A stretch of 47,377 nucleotides of DNA from an uncultured Lewinella sp. (lineage in GTDB: Bacteria > Bacteroidota > Bacteroidia > Chitinophagales > Saprospiraceae), in assembly GCA_913057785.1 (NCBI GenBank), contig CAJXPD010000045.1:1-47377 (forward strand), written 5' to 3'. The notes below the pieces were generated by a model, which saw nothing but the letters and a program-made list of their open reading frames with translations, did not search any database and was not told the origin of the DNA. Each line of letters starts with the position of its first letter. Positions within the stretch are counted from its first letter, which is position 1. The position numbers were made by a program, and so were the translations under genes. Below are positions 34,262 to 42,237 of this stretch, piece after piece.

Positions 34262-35062
34262 TCACAGCATCCGCCTGCGGAAGGAACTGGGTGTTCGATT
34301 CAAATAGAGTTTAAAAGTGCGGGTAAAATGACTTTGATCGGCAAAGCCACAAAGATTGGCTATATCCGTCAAGGAGTATCGGGCATCCTGTATATAGCTC
34401 AATGAACGTTTAATTCTCTGCTGGCGGATATAGGCTCCCAAGCTACTCCCAAGGTACTTCGGAACAGCCCTTGATAGGTGCACTGGATGGACGCCCAAGC
34501 GCTGAGACAGGCTTTTCAGGTCCAAATCTTCCGTTTCTTCGTGTACAAGCTCTCTCAAAGTTTCTACCCAGGGAGGCTCAGAGGTTGATAAAAGCTCTAC
34601 CTTTTCTATGTTTTCGCAAAGATGCAGTAGCAGCATTTCTATGGATACTTCTGAATAGGCATCTTGACATTTAAATTCAAAAAAGAGTTGTCCGAAAAGG
34701 GCATGTAATTCGGGGTGATTAATCAATCTACTACCCTCCCACAATTGTATATCTAGTTTTTTCTCATTGAACCACTCCCTTGGAAATTCGATATGAAAAC
34801 CTCGGGCCTGGCGTGTTTCCTTCGTGTTATAATGTGCTTCTTGCCAATTGTGAAATACCAGGCTTCCGGCTTTGCAATGCATCTGCTCGCGCTTGTTGAT
34901 ATCATACAAATTTCCTTGCAGGACATACATCAAGTACGGGTTTTCATGATAATGCCAGTCTGTTCGCGATGTTAGGTAGTCATACTCTGAAAGTAATACG
35001 CCTTGCAGGTCCACTTCACTTTTCTTTTGGCCGTAGTAGTTTCCAGTAGTCAGAATCTTCAT
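34262..35062 (-). CDS. AraC-family transcriptional regulator
   Basis: A 266-residue regulator with an N-terminal cupin-like sensor domain (WHYHENPYLMYVLQG, AGSLVFHNWQEAHYN) and a C-terminal double helix-turn-helix (about 165-265) containing LSQRLGVHPVHLSRAVPKYLG and the family signature LTDIANLCGFADQSHFTRTFKLYLNRTPSSFR, given here in parts: IANLCGF, SHFTRTFK, TPSSFR. The ligand is unknown. It lies upstream of the beta-lactamase-like hydrolase on the same strand and is divergent from a small membrane protein gene; similar palindromes flank it on both sides. Confidence 0.92.
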   Translation of the reverse strand: MKILTTGNYYGQKKSEVDLQGVLLSEYDYLTSRTDWHYHENPYLMYVLQGNLYDINKREQMHCKAGSLVFHNWQEAHYNTKETRQARGFHIEFPREWFNEKKLDIQLWEGSRLINHPELHALFGQLFFEFKCQDAYSEVSIEMLLLHLCENIEKVELLSTSEPPWVETLRELVHEETEDLDLKSLSQRLGVHPVHLSRAVPKYLGSSLGAYIRQQRIKRSLSYIQDARYSLTDIANLCGFADQSHFTRTFKLYLNRTPSSFRRRML

Positions 35063-35176
35063 GAGCTGGTTTTATGTAGTAGTCTTTGCAAACAGGTAAG
35101 CAAGGGACATGGGGAGGCAGTTGTCGTCCATGCTACCCGTATTCGACTATTAAAGACAAGAGAAAACGCACAAAGT

Positions 35177-35193
35177 GTCAGCTGACTAGAAAT
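35177..35193. promoter_or_regulatory. Palindrome upstream of the AraC regulator
   Basis: GTCAGCTGAC (35177-35186) is a perfect 10-bp palindrome, continuing TAGA. It matches the site at 34220-34238 apart from a 4-nt AGCT insertion and one base. It lies 115 bp before the regulator start. The rest of this 265-nt divergent gap holds a TAATTTTG element (35261-35268, plus strand) 60 nt before the membrane protein gene, without a clear -33 partner. Confidence 0.3.
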
Positions 35194-35327
35194 TAATTCA
35201 TATTAGCCACCCAAAGGCCACCGCTTTTCCTAGAAGGTCATCAATGAGGTACTCGTCTAATAATTTTGAAATTATAGCACAAAATGGCTAGTATCAGCCC
35301 TAGCTCCAACCCATTCACATTTGAATA

Positions 35328-35723
35328 ATGGAAGACGTACGTAAGATGGCCAGATGGCAGCTTTTGACCATAGTAGTTTTCGCGTTAGCGAAAGCCATTC
35401 GACCCAATGTATTGGAAAGCCAAGCGCCAGCGTTTGTGAAGTTATTCTTGTTGTCTTTCCCCAATTTCTGCGAAGCCATCGTTGGCATACTCACCTTAAC
35501 GATGCTCGGACTCTACGCCAACCGCAGGCTCAAATGGCCCCACAGCTCAATATACATTGCAGCAGTGGTCTTGGCAGCCATCTACGTGATCACACAGGAA
35601 TGTAAGATTCATAATCTGGGTGGGAATAATATCTATGATCCCAATGATGTGATATTTTCAATCGCGGGGTTGTGTCTCGGAATCGTGCTCATTTATAGAA
35701 TGAAGCCAACGATCAACCAATAG
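35328..35723 (+). CDS. Small polytopic membrane protein (VanZ-like shape)
   Basis: A 131-residue protein with about four membrane helices (near 10-25, 38-62, 74-90 and 108-125). The last helix follows DPNDVIFSIAGLCLGIVLIY, which resembles the end of VanZ-like proteins (Asp/Asn then Gly-rich helix), but the match is too weak to name. An alternative start is the ATG at 35346. It stands alone on its strand: divergent from the AraC gene and convergent, 12 nt apart, with the kinase-like gene. A TAnnTTTG element lies 60 nt upstream. Confidence 0.7.
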   Translation: MEDVRKMARWQLLTIVVFALAKAIRPNVLESQAPAFVKLFLLSFPNFCEAIVGILTLTMLGLYANRRLKWPHSSIYIAAVVLAAIYVITQECKIHNLGGNNIYDPNDVIFSIAGLCLGIVLIYRMKPTINQ

Positions 35724-35735
35724 CAGTGGCTGATG

Positions 35736-36668
35736 CTACAGGATGGAAGTATAGATTTCTAAGATCTTTCTCTGGTTATCCTTCACCCTAGCCCAATTAA
35801 TCTCACTGGAAGTATTCGCATTGAATTGCAAGCCTGCTTCGCTAGTCCAACCAATCAGATTGAATATGGCGTACACCTTAACCATTTCTTTTTGAAGCTG
35901 ATCCAGCTGTTGAAGTTTAACAATTTCTCCGATGTAGTGCTCCCCCGCCCTTTGTCCATGCCAACAGGCTTTCATTCTTCCAATTGCTTCTAGATAGTCG
36001 CCTTTAAGCAAAAAATCGAGATCAACCAATCCATTGAATTTACCCTCGTGGATCATGACATTTTTAGTACAGAGATCATCGTAGTAAAAGGTGGGTCGCT
36101 TGTTTTGGAAATAATCGCTATATCTACTTAATAGTGCATCATATATGTCGATCACATCCTGATTAATTACCTGCGTTTTGGCAGTCCGTCTGAGGATATC
36201 TTCTTTCTTCTCTACAAGAGATTCAAGATAATTATCGCAATGAGACTCATTCAACCCGGTCAATCCTCCAAAGCTCGGCGCAGCTGGCAAAGCATTGAAT
36301 TTATCAAGTATGCTGGAAATCTCTTTGGCAATCTCTTCAAGTTCGGGAGGAGTAAGCCCGTCAATTACGAGCCCCATGTCTTTGCCCTCTATCTTGCTTA
36401 ATATCTGGTAACAAAAGGGGAAGGTTGTTTTGGAGTAATCTTCTGAAAGTATTTCTGGTGTCTTGATTTGCAGGATTTGAAACAGCGGGAGAAATTTATG
36501 AGTACCATAGATCCATTCTTTTTCTTTGTTCATCCGTAGGATATAACTGACGGTTGGGTATTTAAGCTCGTATACTTCGTTACAGATCCCAATCGTTTTT
36601 CTTTCAATTTCGATTGGTACTTCTCCGAACTCCTTCTTCCCAATTTCTTGAATATACTGTTGATTCAT
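35736..36668 (-). CDS. Aminoglycoside-phosphotransferase-like protein with altered catalytic His
   Basis: A 310-residue protein of the APH/choline-kinase fold. The N-lobe has VSYILRMN (Lys/Arg-containing strand) and the C-lobe has YDDLCTKNVMI (196-206) with Asp198 and Asn203 in place, followed by the metal-binding GLVDLDFL. Where the family usually has HGD or HND the first residue is Tyr196. Such Tyr/His changes occur in some small-molecule kinases, so activity cannot be excluded. Substrate is unknown; homoserine or choline-type kinases and antibiotic kinases share this fold. An upstream in-frame ATG at 36716 would add 16 residues. It is divergent from the Crp/Fnr regulator. Confidence 0.75.
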   Translation of the reverse strand: MNQQYIQEIGKKEFGEVPIEIERKTIGICNEVYELKYPTVSYILRMNKEKEWIYGTHKFLPLFQILQIKTPEILSEDYSKTTFPFCYQILSKIEGKDMGLVIDGLTPPELEEIAKEISSILDKFNALPAAPSFGGLTGLNESHCDNYLESLVEKKEDILRRTAKTQVINQDVIDIYDALLSRYSDYFQNKRPTFYYDDLCTKNVMIHEGKFNGLVDLDFLLKGDYLEAIGRMKACWHGQRAGEHYIGEIVKLQQLDQLQKEMVKVYAIFNLIGWTSEAGLQFNANTSSEINWARVKDNQRKILEIYTSIL

Positions 36669-36814
36669 CTGGTGGTTTAAGCGTGAAGAGAAAGGTGATT
36701 CTTTTATCACCCTCATTATTTGCTGTTTTCATCCATACATAGGATCTTAAAAATTGGTTCCATCCAACTTCTTTATTGGTAGCCTACTAACTAGAAATAT
36801 TTGATTAGAAGTTG

Positions 36815-36846
36815 TTGTAAGGAATCACATAAACAAAGTAGTTTTG
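36815..36846 (+). promoter_or_regulatory. Promoter abutting the Crp/Fnr regulator start
   Basis: TTG (36815-36817), a 21-bp spacer and TAGTTTTG (36839-36846) match the Bacteroidota consensus. The ATG at 36854 begins only 7 nt after the -7 element, about where RNA synthesis would begin, so the mRNA may be leaderless. No later in-frame ATG fits the family. Confidence 0.45.
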
Positions 36847-36853
36847 CATCCAT

Positions 36854-37441
36854 ATGAACTATGATCTACTAAAAGCCAATTTCTCTAGATATACGGAGCT
36901 ATCTCCTTCAGAGTTGACGCACATCTGCGGACACTACCAGGAGAGACATATCTCCAAGGGGGAATACGTTCTGCGAAAAGGGGAAGTCTGCCGCTTTGAA
37001 GGCTTTGTAGTTAAAGGATGTTTTAGGGTCTTTACCATTGATGACCAAGGCAATGAAAGGATCCTCTACTTTGCAGCCGAAGATTGGTGGATCATGGAAA
37101 TAGATAGTTTCATCAACCAAAGCGCTTCAGAACTCAGTGTGCAGGCCATTGAAGAGAGTACCATTCTATACATTACGTTCACCGCCAAGGAAAAACTATA
37201 TGATACCTTGCCAAAAGTAGAGCGGCTCTTCAGGATCATGTCCCAAACCGCCGTTGCAGCCTGGCAAAGGCGACTTATCCGCAATCATTCCATGGATGCG
37301 GAGCAGCGATATCATCATTTTATCACCGCTTACCCGGAGATAGCTAGAAGAGTTACCAACCGGCACATTGCCAGCTATTTAGGCATTACCCCAGAGTTTG
37401 TCAGTAAGATTCGTAAAAGAAGACTCTCCAACAAAGGCTAA
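36854..37441 (+). CDS. Crp/Fnr-family transcriptional regulator
   Basis: A 195-residue regulator with an N-terminal cyclic-nucleotide-binding-like fold (HISKGEYVLRKGE, GFVVKGCFRVF, YFAAEDWWIMEIDSF) and a C-terminal helix-turn-helix (VTNRHIASYLGITPEFVSKIRKR). This is the Bacteroidota cNMP-binding type without the Cys cluster of true Fnr, so the signal may be cAMP-like or none. The residues that bind cAMP phosphate in Crp (RS pair) are not conserved here. A Crp/Fnr-like palindrome, TTGAACTAGTTCAA, lies 40 nt after its stop and upstream of the next gene, making that gene a candidate target. Confidence 0.9.
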   Translation: MNYDLLKANFSRYTELSPSELTHICGHYQERHISKGEYVLRKGEVCRFEGFVVKGCFRVFTIDDQGNERILYFAAEDWWIMEIDSFINQSASELSVQAIEESTILYITFTAKEKLYDTLPKVERLFRIMSQTAVAAWQRRLIRNHSMDAEQRYHHFITAYPEIARRVTNRHIASYLGITPEFVSKIRKRRLSNKG

Positions 37442-37480
37442 GTAAGACCTGATCCAGGTTCGGATCCACGCTTTCATTTA

Positions 37481-37494
37481 TTGAACTAGTTCAA
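37481..37494. promoter_or_regulatory. Crp/Fnr-like 14-bp palindrome
   Basis: TTGAACTAGTTCAA is a perfect palindrome fitting the TTGA-N6-TCAA pattern of Crp/Fnr operators. It lies 130 bp before the exported Dabb gene and just after the Crp/Fnr-family gene. It is followed by GCTTTTTTCC, so a weak terminator (5-bp stem plus U-tract) for the regulator gene is the competing reading. Confidence 0.4.
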
Positions 37495-37623
37495 GCTTTT
37501 TTCCTTTTCTCCCCCCTAACTTCGTTCTAGATTCTCCATCAAAGACCAAACACACATTGTTAGAGAATAGCTTGTCTCTGAACGCTTGGCATTTCAAAGT
37601 AATAACATAAAATAAGACAAAAG

Positions 37624-38019
37624 ATGAAAAAGATAATTCAAATGCCGCTGGCATTACTAGTCATTTTATTGGCCCTTTTAAGTATTTCCTTTGCTACCAA
37701 GAAGGAAAAGAAAGCGGTTTTACGCCATGTAGTATCCTTTCAATTCAAAGATGAAATCAGCGCAGAGCGACGGGCCCAGGCGGTCAAAGACTTTTTAGAC
37801 CTCCAGCATCGAATCCCAGAGATCAAGAAGTTTGAGGGAGGAGAAAACATTAGCGAGGAAGGCTACGACAAGGGCTTTACGCACTGCTTTGTCCTCACTT
37901 TTGAAGACGAAGAAGGCCGTAGTGTTTACATACCTCATCCAGCGCATATCGAAGTAGCGAAGAAGAACAAGCCCCTAATGAAGGATCTATTTGTTGTAGA
38001 TTATTGGGGAGAGGAATGA
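37624..38019 (+). CDS. Exported Dabb (stress-responsive A/B barrel) protein
   Basis: A 131-residue protein: an N-terminal hydrophobic signal or anchor (MPLALLVILLALLSISFA) followed by a single Dabb domain (LRHVVSFQFKDEIS to the end), with the typical GGENIS, THCFVLTFEDEEG and YIPHPAHIEV segments. Dabb proteins form dimeric ferredoxin-like barrels; most are cytoplasmic, and their roles vary from heme-like to polyketide chemistry. The upstream 180 nt contain the Crp/Fnr-like palindrome. It has no clear operon partner; the esterase gene starts 107 nt later. Confidence 0.88.
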   Translation: MKKIIQMPLALLVILLALLSISFATKKEKKAVLRHVVSFQFKDEISAERRAQAVKDFLDLQHRIPEIKKFEGGENISEEGYDKGFTHCFVLTFEDEEGRSVYIPHPAHIEVAKKNKPLMKDLFVVDYWGEE

Positions 38020-38126
38020 CAAAGGGAAAGAGCGGGTAAGTAGTTTCGCTGAAAGGAGCTTAAGAGCGTGGATTGAATCTATCCGTCTGATCCACCATTC
38101 CTACAGTAATTGGCATCTAGTCAGTT

Positions 38127-38933
38127 ATGAACCAGAAAAACTACCCTTTATTCCTTCTAGTACTGTTAAACTTACCAGCTTACTTGACTAGCCAATCTTT
38201 AGATACCACCCTGACAATCCACTCGAAGGTTCTTTCGGAAGAAAGATCCATTCGGATCGGTCTGCCCTATGGCTACTTTGAATCAGCGGACGATTACAGC
38301 GTTTTATACATCATGGATGCGGAATATCGTTACGATTTCTGCCGGGCGACACAGCAGTATTTGGCCATTTCGACCAGAATCCCCAATTCCATCATGATCG
38401 GAATTCAAAACCTCTCTCGGGAAACCAGAAACCGGGATTTACTGCCCACAAATTTTGGCGGAAAGGATTCCCTCTTTCGAAAATTTATCGAGTTAGAGTT
38501 GATCCCTTTTATCGAGGAAAATTACCGATGTAAAGGGGAGCGACTATTAGCCGGCCATTCACATGGAGGGGTCTTCGCGGTAAATACATTGCTTCAACAG
38601 CCAGATCTTTTTAACAAATACGTGGCAACTGACCCCAGCTTCCAGATCATCAATTCCAATTTACCGGATACCTGGCCTGCCGACCTCTCCCAAAAGTCCC
38701 TATACATCTGCTCCTCCGATGGCTCCTACGGATACAATGAGGAGATTGCTAGCGATATGTACACCAATAATGTTATCTTCCAAAATCATCGCATGCAGAA
38801 CGCCGCGTCCGGGCTCCGATTTCACGCCGAACATATCCCTGACGATCATGGCAATTCTTTCATGACCGCCTTTCACCGAGGTCTACGGTGGGTGAACAAT
38901 TGGCCCATTTCAAAGGCCACAATGAAGCAGTAG
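38127..38933 (+). CDS. Exported alpha/beta-hydrolase, esterase D/IroE-like
   Basis: A 268-residue hydrolase of the Esterase (PF00756-type) family with a signal peptide (cleavage after LTSQ). The nucleophile elbow is GHSHGG with Ser145; YVATDPSFQ and DDHGNS supply the likely Asp and His. Family members cleave feruloyl, siderophore or S-formylglutathione esters; the sequence does not say which. It begins 107 nt after the Dabb gene on the same strand, possibly in one transcript. Confidence 0.88.
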   Translation: MNQKNYPLFLLVLLNLPAYLTSQSLDTTLTIHSKVLSEERSIRIGLPYGYFESADDYSVLYIMDAEYRYDFCRATQQYLAISTRIPNSIMIGIQNLSRETRNRDLLPTNFGGKDSLFRKFIELELIPFIEENYRCKGERLLAGHSHGGVFAVNTLLQQPDLFNKYVATDPSFQIINSNLPDTWPADLSQKSLYICSSDGSYGYNEEIASDMYTNNVIFQNHRMQNAASGLRFHAEHIPDDHGNSFMTAFHRGLRWVNNWPISKATMKQ

Positions 38934-39028
38934 GAAACACAGTATATTCTCTCTTGCACGAAATAGGTTCAATGGAACGATCCTAGTCGGAGATCGGTTT
39001 TGCAATATAAACCAAGCACATATTTTTT

Positions 39029-39367
39029 ATGGCCATTTCAAAGAAAGGTAGTCGATCGATTGCGGTCAATGGCATCAATTATCATTGGTTGATCCGGCGC
39101 AAAGTGACCTACAGTCAGGAAATCTTTGGCACTCCACAACTCAATGTTGCAATAGCATGTGCAGACCAAGCTGGATCGACACTGGTCATCCATACCGATC
39201 GCGCTCATCCTGGCAATATTGAAACCGAGGCTGCTGACATCATCCCGATCACACCTAAGGATATTGCGGCTTGGATCTCTAGAGCCATAGAGTTAGGATG
39301 GGAGCCTAAAGTTCCTGGGCCTCAGCTCCTGGTGGAAGTCACAACGGGTAAAATGAGCAGACGATAA
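39029..39367 (+). CDS. Conserved hypothetical small protein
   Basis: A 112-residue cytoplasmic protein with the pattern KGSRSIAVNGINYHWLIRRK near the start and ITPKDIAAWISRAIELGWEPK near the end. This is a recurrent bacterial family that I remember only as uncharacterised; it resembles a small beta-sheet domain followed by a helix. No signal peptide or membrane segment. Neighbours (esterase, DUF3078 protein) give no clue. Confidence 0.75.
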   Translation: MAISKKGSRSIAVNGINYHWLIRRKVTYSQEIFGTPQLNVAIACADQAGSTLVIHTDRAHPGNIETEAADIIPITPKDIAAWISRAIELGWEPKVPGPQLLVEVTTGKMSRR

Positions 39368-39422
39368 AAAATCTCAAATCCTTTCGTTCCATTTTCTCAG
39401 CTTAACTTGATGTACCATCAGA

Positions 39423-40406
39423 TTATAGCGTATAAGTCAACCCCATAGTATAATAGCTCTGGAGGTCTTGAAATTCAAAATCCGCTCGTCTTAATCCAAA
39501 GGTGATACCCGTTCCTATTCCTTTCCAGACTTGGAAAGAAAAGGTATTTAACCAGGTATATTCAAACAGATTCGCCTGCCGCATCGTCACTTCTCCATTT
39601 TCATCCAAAATAGGCTTACCGTAGGCATCTACGTCGCGTACCTCAATTTTGCTATTGGAATAGGGGATAAAGGTCGTCAGCGTAGAAGACCAGGAAATCT
39701 TGCGACCCGCCACCTTAAATTTCTCTTGATTGTCCACTCGGATCTTAGTCCCTAAAGTCCCTTTAGAGGAGGCTTCCCCATCAGAGGACCAAGCTATCTG
39801 AAGATTTAGAGGATTAACGGTTACGATTAAGCTCTTTTGTGGTGTCCAGGTACTTCCTATACCAATATCGAAGGTGCCAGGTTCCAGAAAATTGCTAATG
39901 GAAGAGTTCAGTGCCGTGGAAAGAGACAGGGCAAATTTCTTGGAAAGCTTATAACCTCCCGAGGAAGACAAGTTGAGGTTATCTGTAGTCCCTTGATCAA
40001 ATAGATTGTCATCCTCTCCTTCCTCAATGTCAATATCTTTCCAGGCCTTATTCATGATCAGATTACTCCGCCAGAAGTACTTCTTCCCTTCGCGGTTGGC
40101 AAAGGAGGTAATGCCGATCCCCAGGGAGCTTGAGGAAGAGGTCGGGTTAGGGCTGGAAATCCATTGATTGGTTTGCCCAAGATCTAAACCAATTAGACCA
40201 GAAAAGCCAAATCGCCATCCCGCTAAGATGTCTATTTGCTTCTGCAAGCCAGCCAATTCGCTTTGTAGACTGGCGGCTTCCGCTCTCTTTTCTTTCAGTT
40301 TTGCTTCTACTTCGGATTTCTTGGCTTTGAGTTCAGTCAGTTCTTGGGCGGGTAGCAGATTAAAGAGCGCTAGGAAGAGAGCCAGGAGGATGATTCTTAC
40401 TTTCAC
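39423..40406 (-). CDS. DUF3078-family outer-membrane protein
   Basis: A 327-residue protein with a signal peptide (cleavage after LLPAQ), a short coiled coil (about 22-60, Lys/Glu-rich) and a barrel-like region of alternating strands (GWRFGFSGLIGLDLGQTNQW, shown in part; FWRSNLIMNKAW; WLNTFSFQVWKG) ending in MGLTYTL. This is the DUF3078 pattern, widespread in Bacteroidota and of unknown role. It is divergent from the bestrophin gene and has a good promoter match upstream. Confidence 0.85.
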   Translation of the reverse strand: MKVRIILLALFLALFNLLPAQELTELKAKKSEVEAKLKEKRAEAASLQSELAGLQKQIDILAGWRFGFSGLIGLDLGQTNQWISSPNPTSSSSSLGIGITSFANREGKKYFWRSNLIMNKAWKDIDIEEGEDDNLFDQGTTDNLNLSSSGGYKLSKKFALSLSTALNSSISNFLEPGTFDIGIGSTWTPQKSLIVTVNPLNLQIAWSSDGEASSKGTLGTKIRVDNQEKFKVAGRKISWSSTLTTFIPYSNSKIEVRDVDAYGKPILDENGEVTMRQANLFEYTWLNTFSFQVWKGIGTGITFGLRRADFEFQDLQSYYTMGLTYTL

Positions 40407-40447
40407 TTTTTGAACTTTGGATTATGATGAAATAGAAATCCTCAAGA

Positions 40448-40502
40448 CTCAGTGATCATTGAGGAGCGGCAAAGCTATGACTTCTTTGTCCAAAAATTGC
40501 AA
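40448..40502 (-). promoter_or_regulatory. Promoter and near-palindrome upstream of the DUF3078 gene
   Basis: On the minus strand TTG (40502-40500), a 22-bp spacer and TAGCTTTG (40477-40470) resemble a Bacteroidota promoter, 64 nt before the ATG. Just downstream, CTCAGTGATCATTGAG (40448-40463) is a 16-bp palindrome with one mismatched pair, placed where a repressor could block transcription. Confidence 0.35.
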
Positions 40503-40565
40503 GACCAATAAGAATTAGCTATCATCGTTTATCCTTACGCTTTTTTCATATTACGCTACTAGACT

Positions 40566-41474
40566 ATGGTTATCAAGAAGAATATTCCCATCAAATACTT
40601 GTTCTCGAAAGTTAGAACGGAATTTTATCTGATCATTATCTATGTCATTGGGTTCGAAGTGGTTGACCTTTCTGTAGATCTCGCTTTCCTAGCCATTCCA
40701 ATTAGTCTTCCCACTACGCTAGGTACTGCAATATCAATCATTCTTGCTTTTCGAGTCAATCAGGCCTATGCTCGCTGGTGGGAAGCGCGTAAAGTTTGGG
40801 GAGAGATTGTGAACGAATCTAGAACTCTAGTTCGCCAACTTCTCACTTTGGTGCAGCGGGATTCAAAAGGCAGATTACATCCCCTTATCAAGGATATGGC
40901 TTACCGGCAAATAGCCTGGGCCTATTCCTTAGGACAAAGTCTACGGGGGCAGGATCCTTTGGGTTCGCTAGAAACCTATCTCTCCGCAGAAGAGCGTACC
41001 GCCTTACAAAATCAGAAAAACGTGCCTAATGCCCTCTTGCTAACCCAGGCTAGTTCTCTGGCCCTGCTCTATCGCACGAAGCATTTAACGGATTATCAAT
41101 TGGTACAAATTGATCAGACCCATTCAAAGCTCTGCAACTCCATGGGCAAATGTGAGCGGATTAAGAATACTGTATTTCCAGCACAATACAGTTTGATCAT
41201 TGAAATCTTACTGGGTCTGTTCATCTTCTTGCTCCCATTAGGCATGTTGAGTATCTCTATGCACTTTGTATTACCGATCATCCTGGCCATTACACTACTC
41301 TTTTTCCTCATTGAAAACACTTCAGAATTGCTCCAGGATCCTTTTGAAAACCGCCCTACCGATACACCGGTAACGGCTATTGCCAAAACGATAGAGATCA
41401 ATATCCGGCAAATGCTAGCCGAACAGGAGATTCCTGAAAAACAAGCGGTGTCCGAAGAATACTACCTAATGTAA
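40566..41474 (+). CDS. Bestrophin family ion channel protein
   Basis: A 302-residue inner-membrane protein of the bestrophin (UPF0187, YneE) family, pentameric anion or cation channels. Seen are the N-terminal helix after KVRTEFYLIIIYVIGFEV, LPTTLGTAISIILAFRVNQAYARWWEARKVWG (given in parts: LGTAISIILAFRVNQAY, RWWEARKVWG) and the C-terminal ENTSELLQDPFENRPTDTPV stretch. Ion selectivity cannot be read. It is a single gene, divergent from the DUF3078 gene. Confidence 0.92.
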   Translation: MVIKKNIPIKYLFSKVRTEFYLIIIYVIGFEVVDLSVDLAFLAIPISLPTTLGTAISIILAFRVNQAYARWWEARKVWGEIVNESRTLVRQLLTLVQRDSKGRLHPLIKDMAYRQIAWAYSLGQSLRGQDPLGSLETYLSAEERTALQNQKNVPNALLLTQASSLALLYRTKHLTDYQLVQIDQTHSKLCNSMGKCERIKNTVFPAQYSLIIEILLGLFIFLLPLGMLSISMHFVLPIILAITLLFFLIENTSELLQDPFENRPTDTPVTAIAKTIEINIRQMLAEQEIPEKQAVSEEYYLM

Positions 41475-41637
41475 GGGGTGGACGTTTTACGAACCTGGTA
41501 AATAGATCAAGGCAGCTTGGATATTGCTTTGTCCGTTCTTTGTCGCATGTCCATACGTGTTGACTGATTCGGTTAAATCAAACAGCTCTGGTCAGATGAT
41601 CTAAGGTGATTTTTAGGATGGCTGTATTGTATTTTTA

Positions 41638-42012
41638 TTACTCCGGTATGACTGAGATCATTTCAATCTCTACCCGGGCCTTAGGGTGGAGCCCAGCTAC
41701 TTGTACAATAGTCAATACGGGTTTAATATCTTTAAAGAACTCACCATTCACTCGGCCGACTGCATCTTGGTCCTGCATATCCAAAAGATAGATAGTCGAC
41801 CTGACAACATGTGAAAGATCTGATCCAGCTTTTCTTAGCGCTTCTGTTATGATTCGAAAAATGGCGCGGGCCTGTCCCGCGGTATCAAGATCTAGGTCTT
41901 CGTCGCGTGCCGTTGTTCCTGATATATAAACGGTATTTCCTGCCTTTACTGCACGGCAATACCCATACATCTCTTCTAATGCGTAGCCTGAGGTAATTCT
42001 AGTGTGTGCCAT
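41638..42012 (-). CDS. RidA/YjgF/UK114 family protein
   Basis: A 124-residue protein of the Rid family, which in RidA itself hydrolyses reactive enamine/imine intermediates. Typical are GNTVYISGTTARD, the DLSHVVRSTIYLLDMQD strand-helix and the end LHPKARVEIEMISVIPE, where the Arg-x-Glu pair corresponds to the catalytic Arg and nearby Glu of RidA. The sequence resembles the Rid2-7 side branches more than archetypal RidA, so the substrate may differ. Single gene on its strand. Confidence 0.9.
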   Translation of the reverse strand: MAHTRITSGYALEEMYGYCRAVKAGNTVYISGTTARDEDLDLDTAGQARAIFRIITEALRKAGSDLSHVVRSTIYLLDMQDQDAVGRVNGEFFKDIKPVLTIVQVAGLHPKARVEIEMISVIPE

Positions 42013-42204
42013 TGTTTTTCTCTTTTATTGTTGTCAAGTTAGGCATCTTTCAATAACTACAAGGGATTGCAGAACTGCGTTACCCAACTGTGAATGGAAC
42101 GAGTCATTCATACTATTTAAAGGTTAGCAATGTAGAGGACGGTGATCAAGGCTACCTTCAACCGTGTATCCAACAAGAACAAGATATCCCAGTTATCCAG
42201 TTCT

Positions 42205-42236
42205 CAGTTGATCGTAGTTTGCAACTACGATAACTG
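42205..42236 (-). terminator. Bulged hairpin directly after the epimerase-like gene
   Basis: CAGTT-G-ATCGTAGTT (42205-42219), loop TGC, AACTACGAT-AACTG (42223-42236): 14 pairs with one bulged base. It begins 1 nt after the gene's stop. CAGTTATC at 42190-42197 can also pair with the right arm, giving an alternative fold. No U-tract is present. The rest of the 225-nt gap towards the RidA gene shows nothing clear. Confidence 0.5.
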
Positions 42237-42237
42237 A

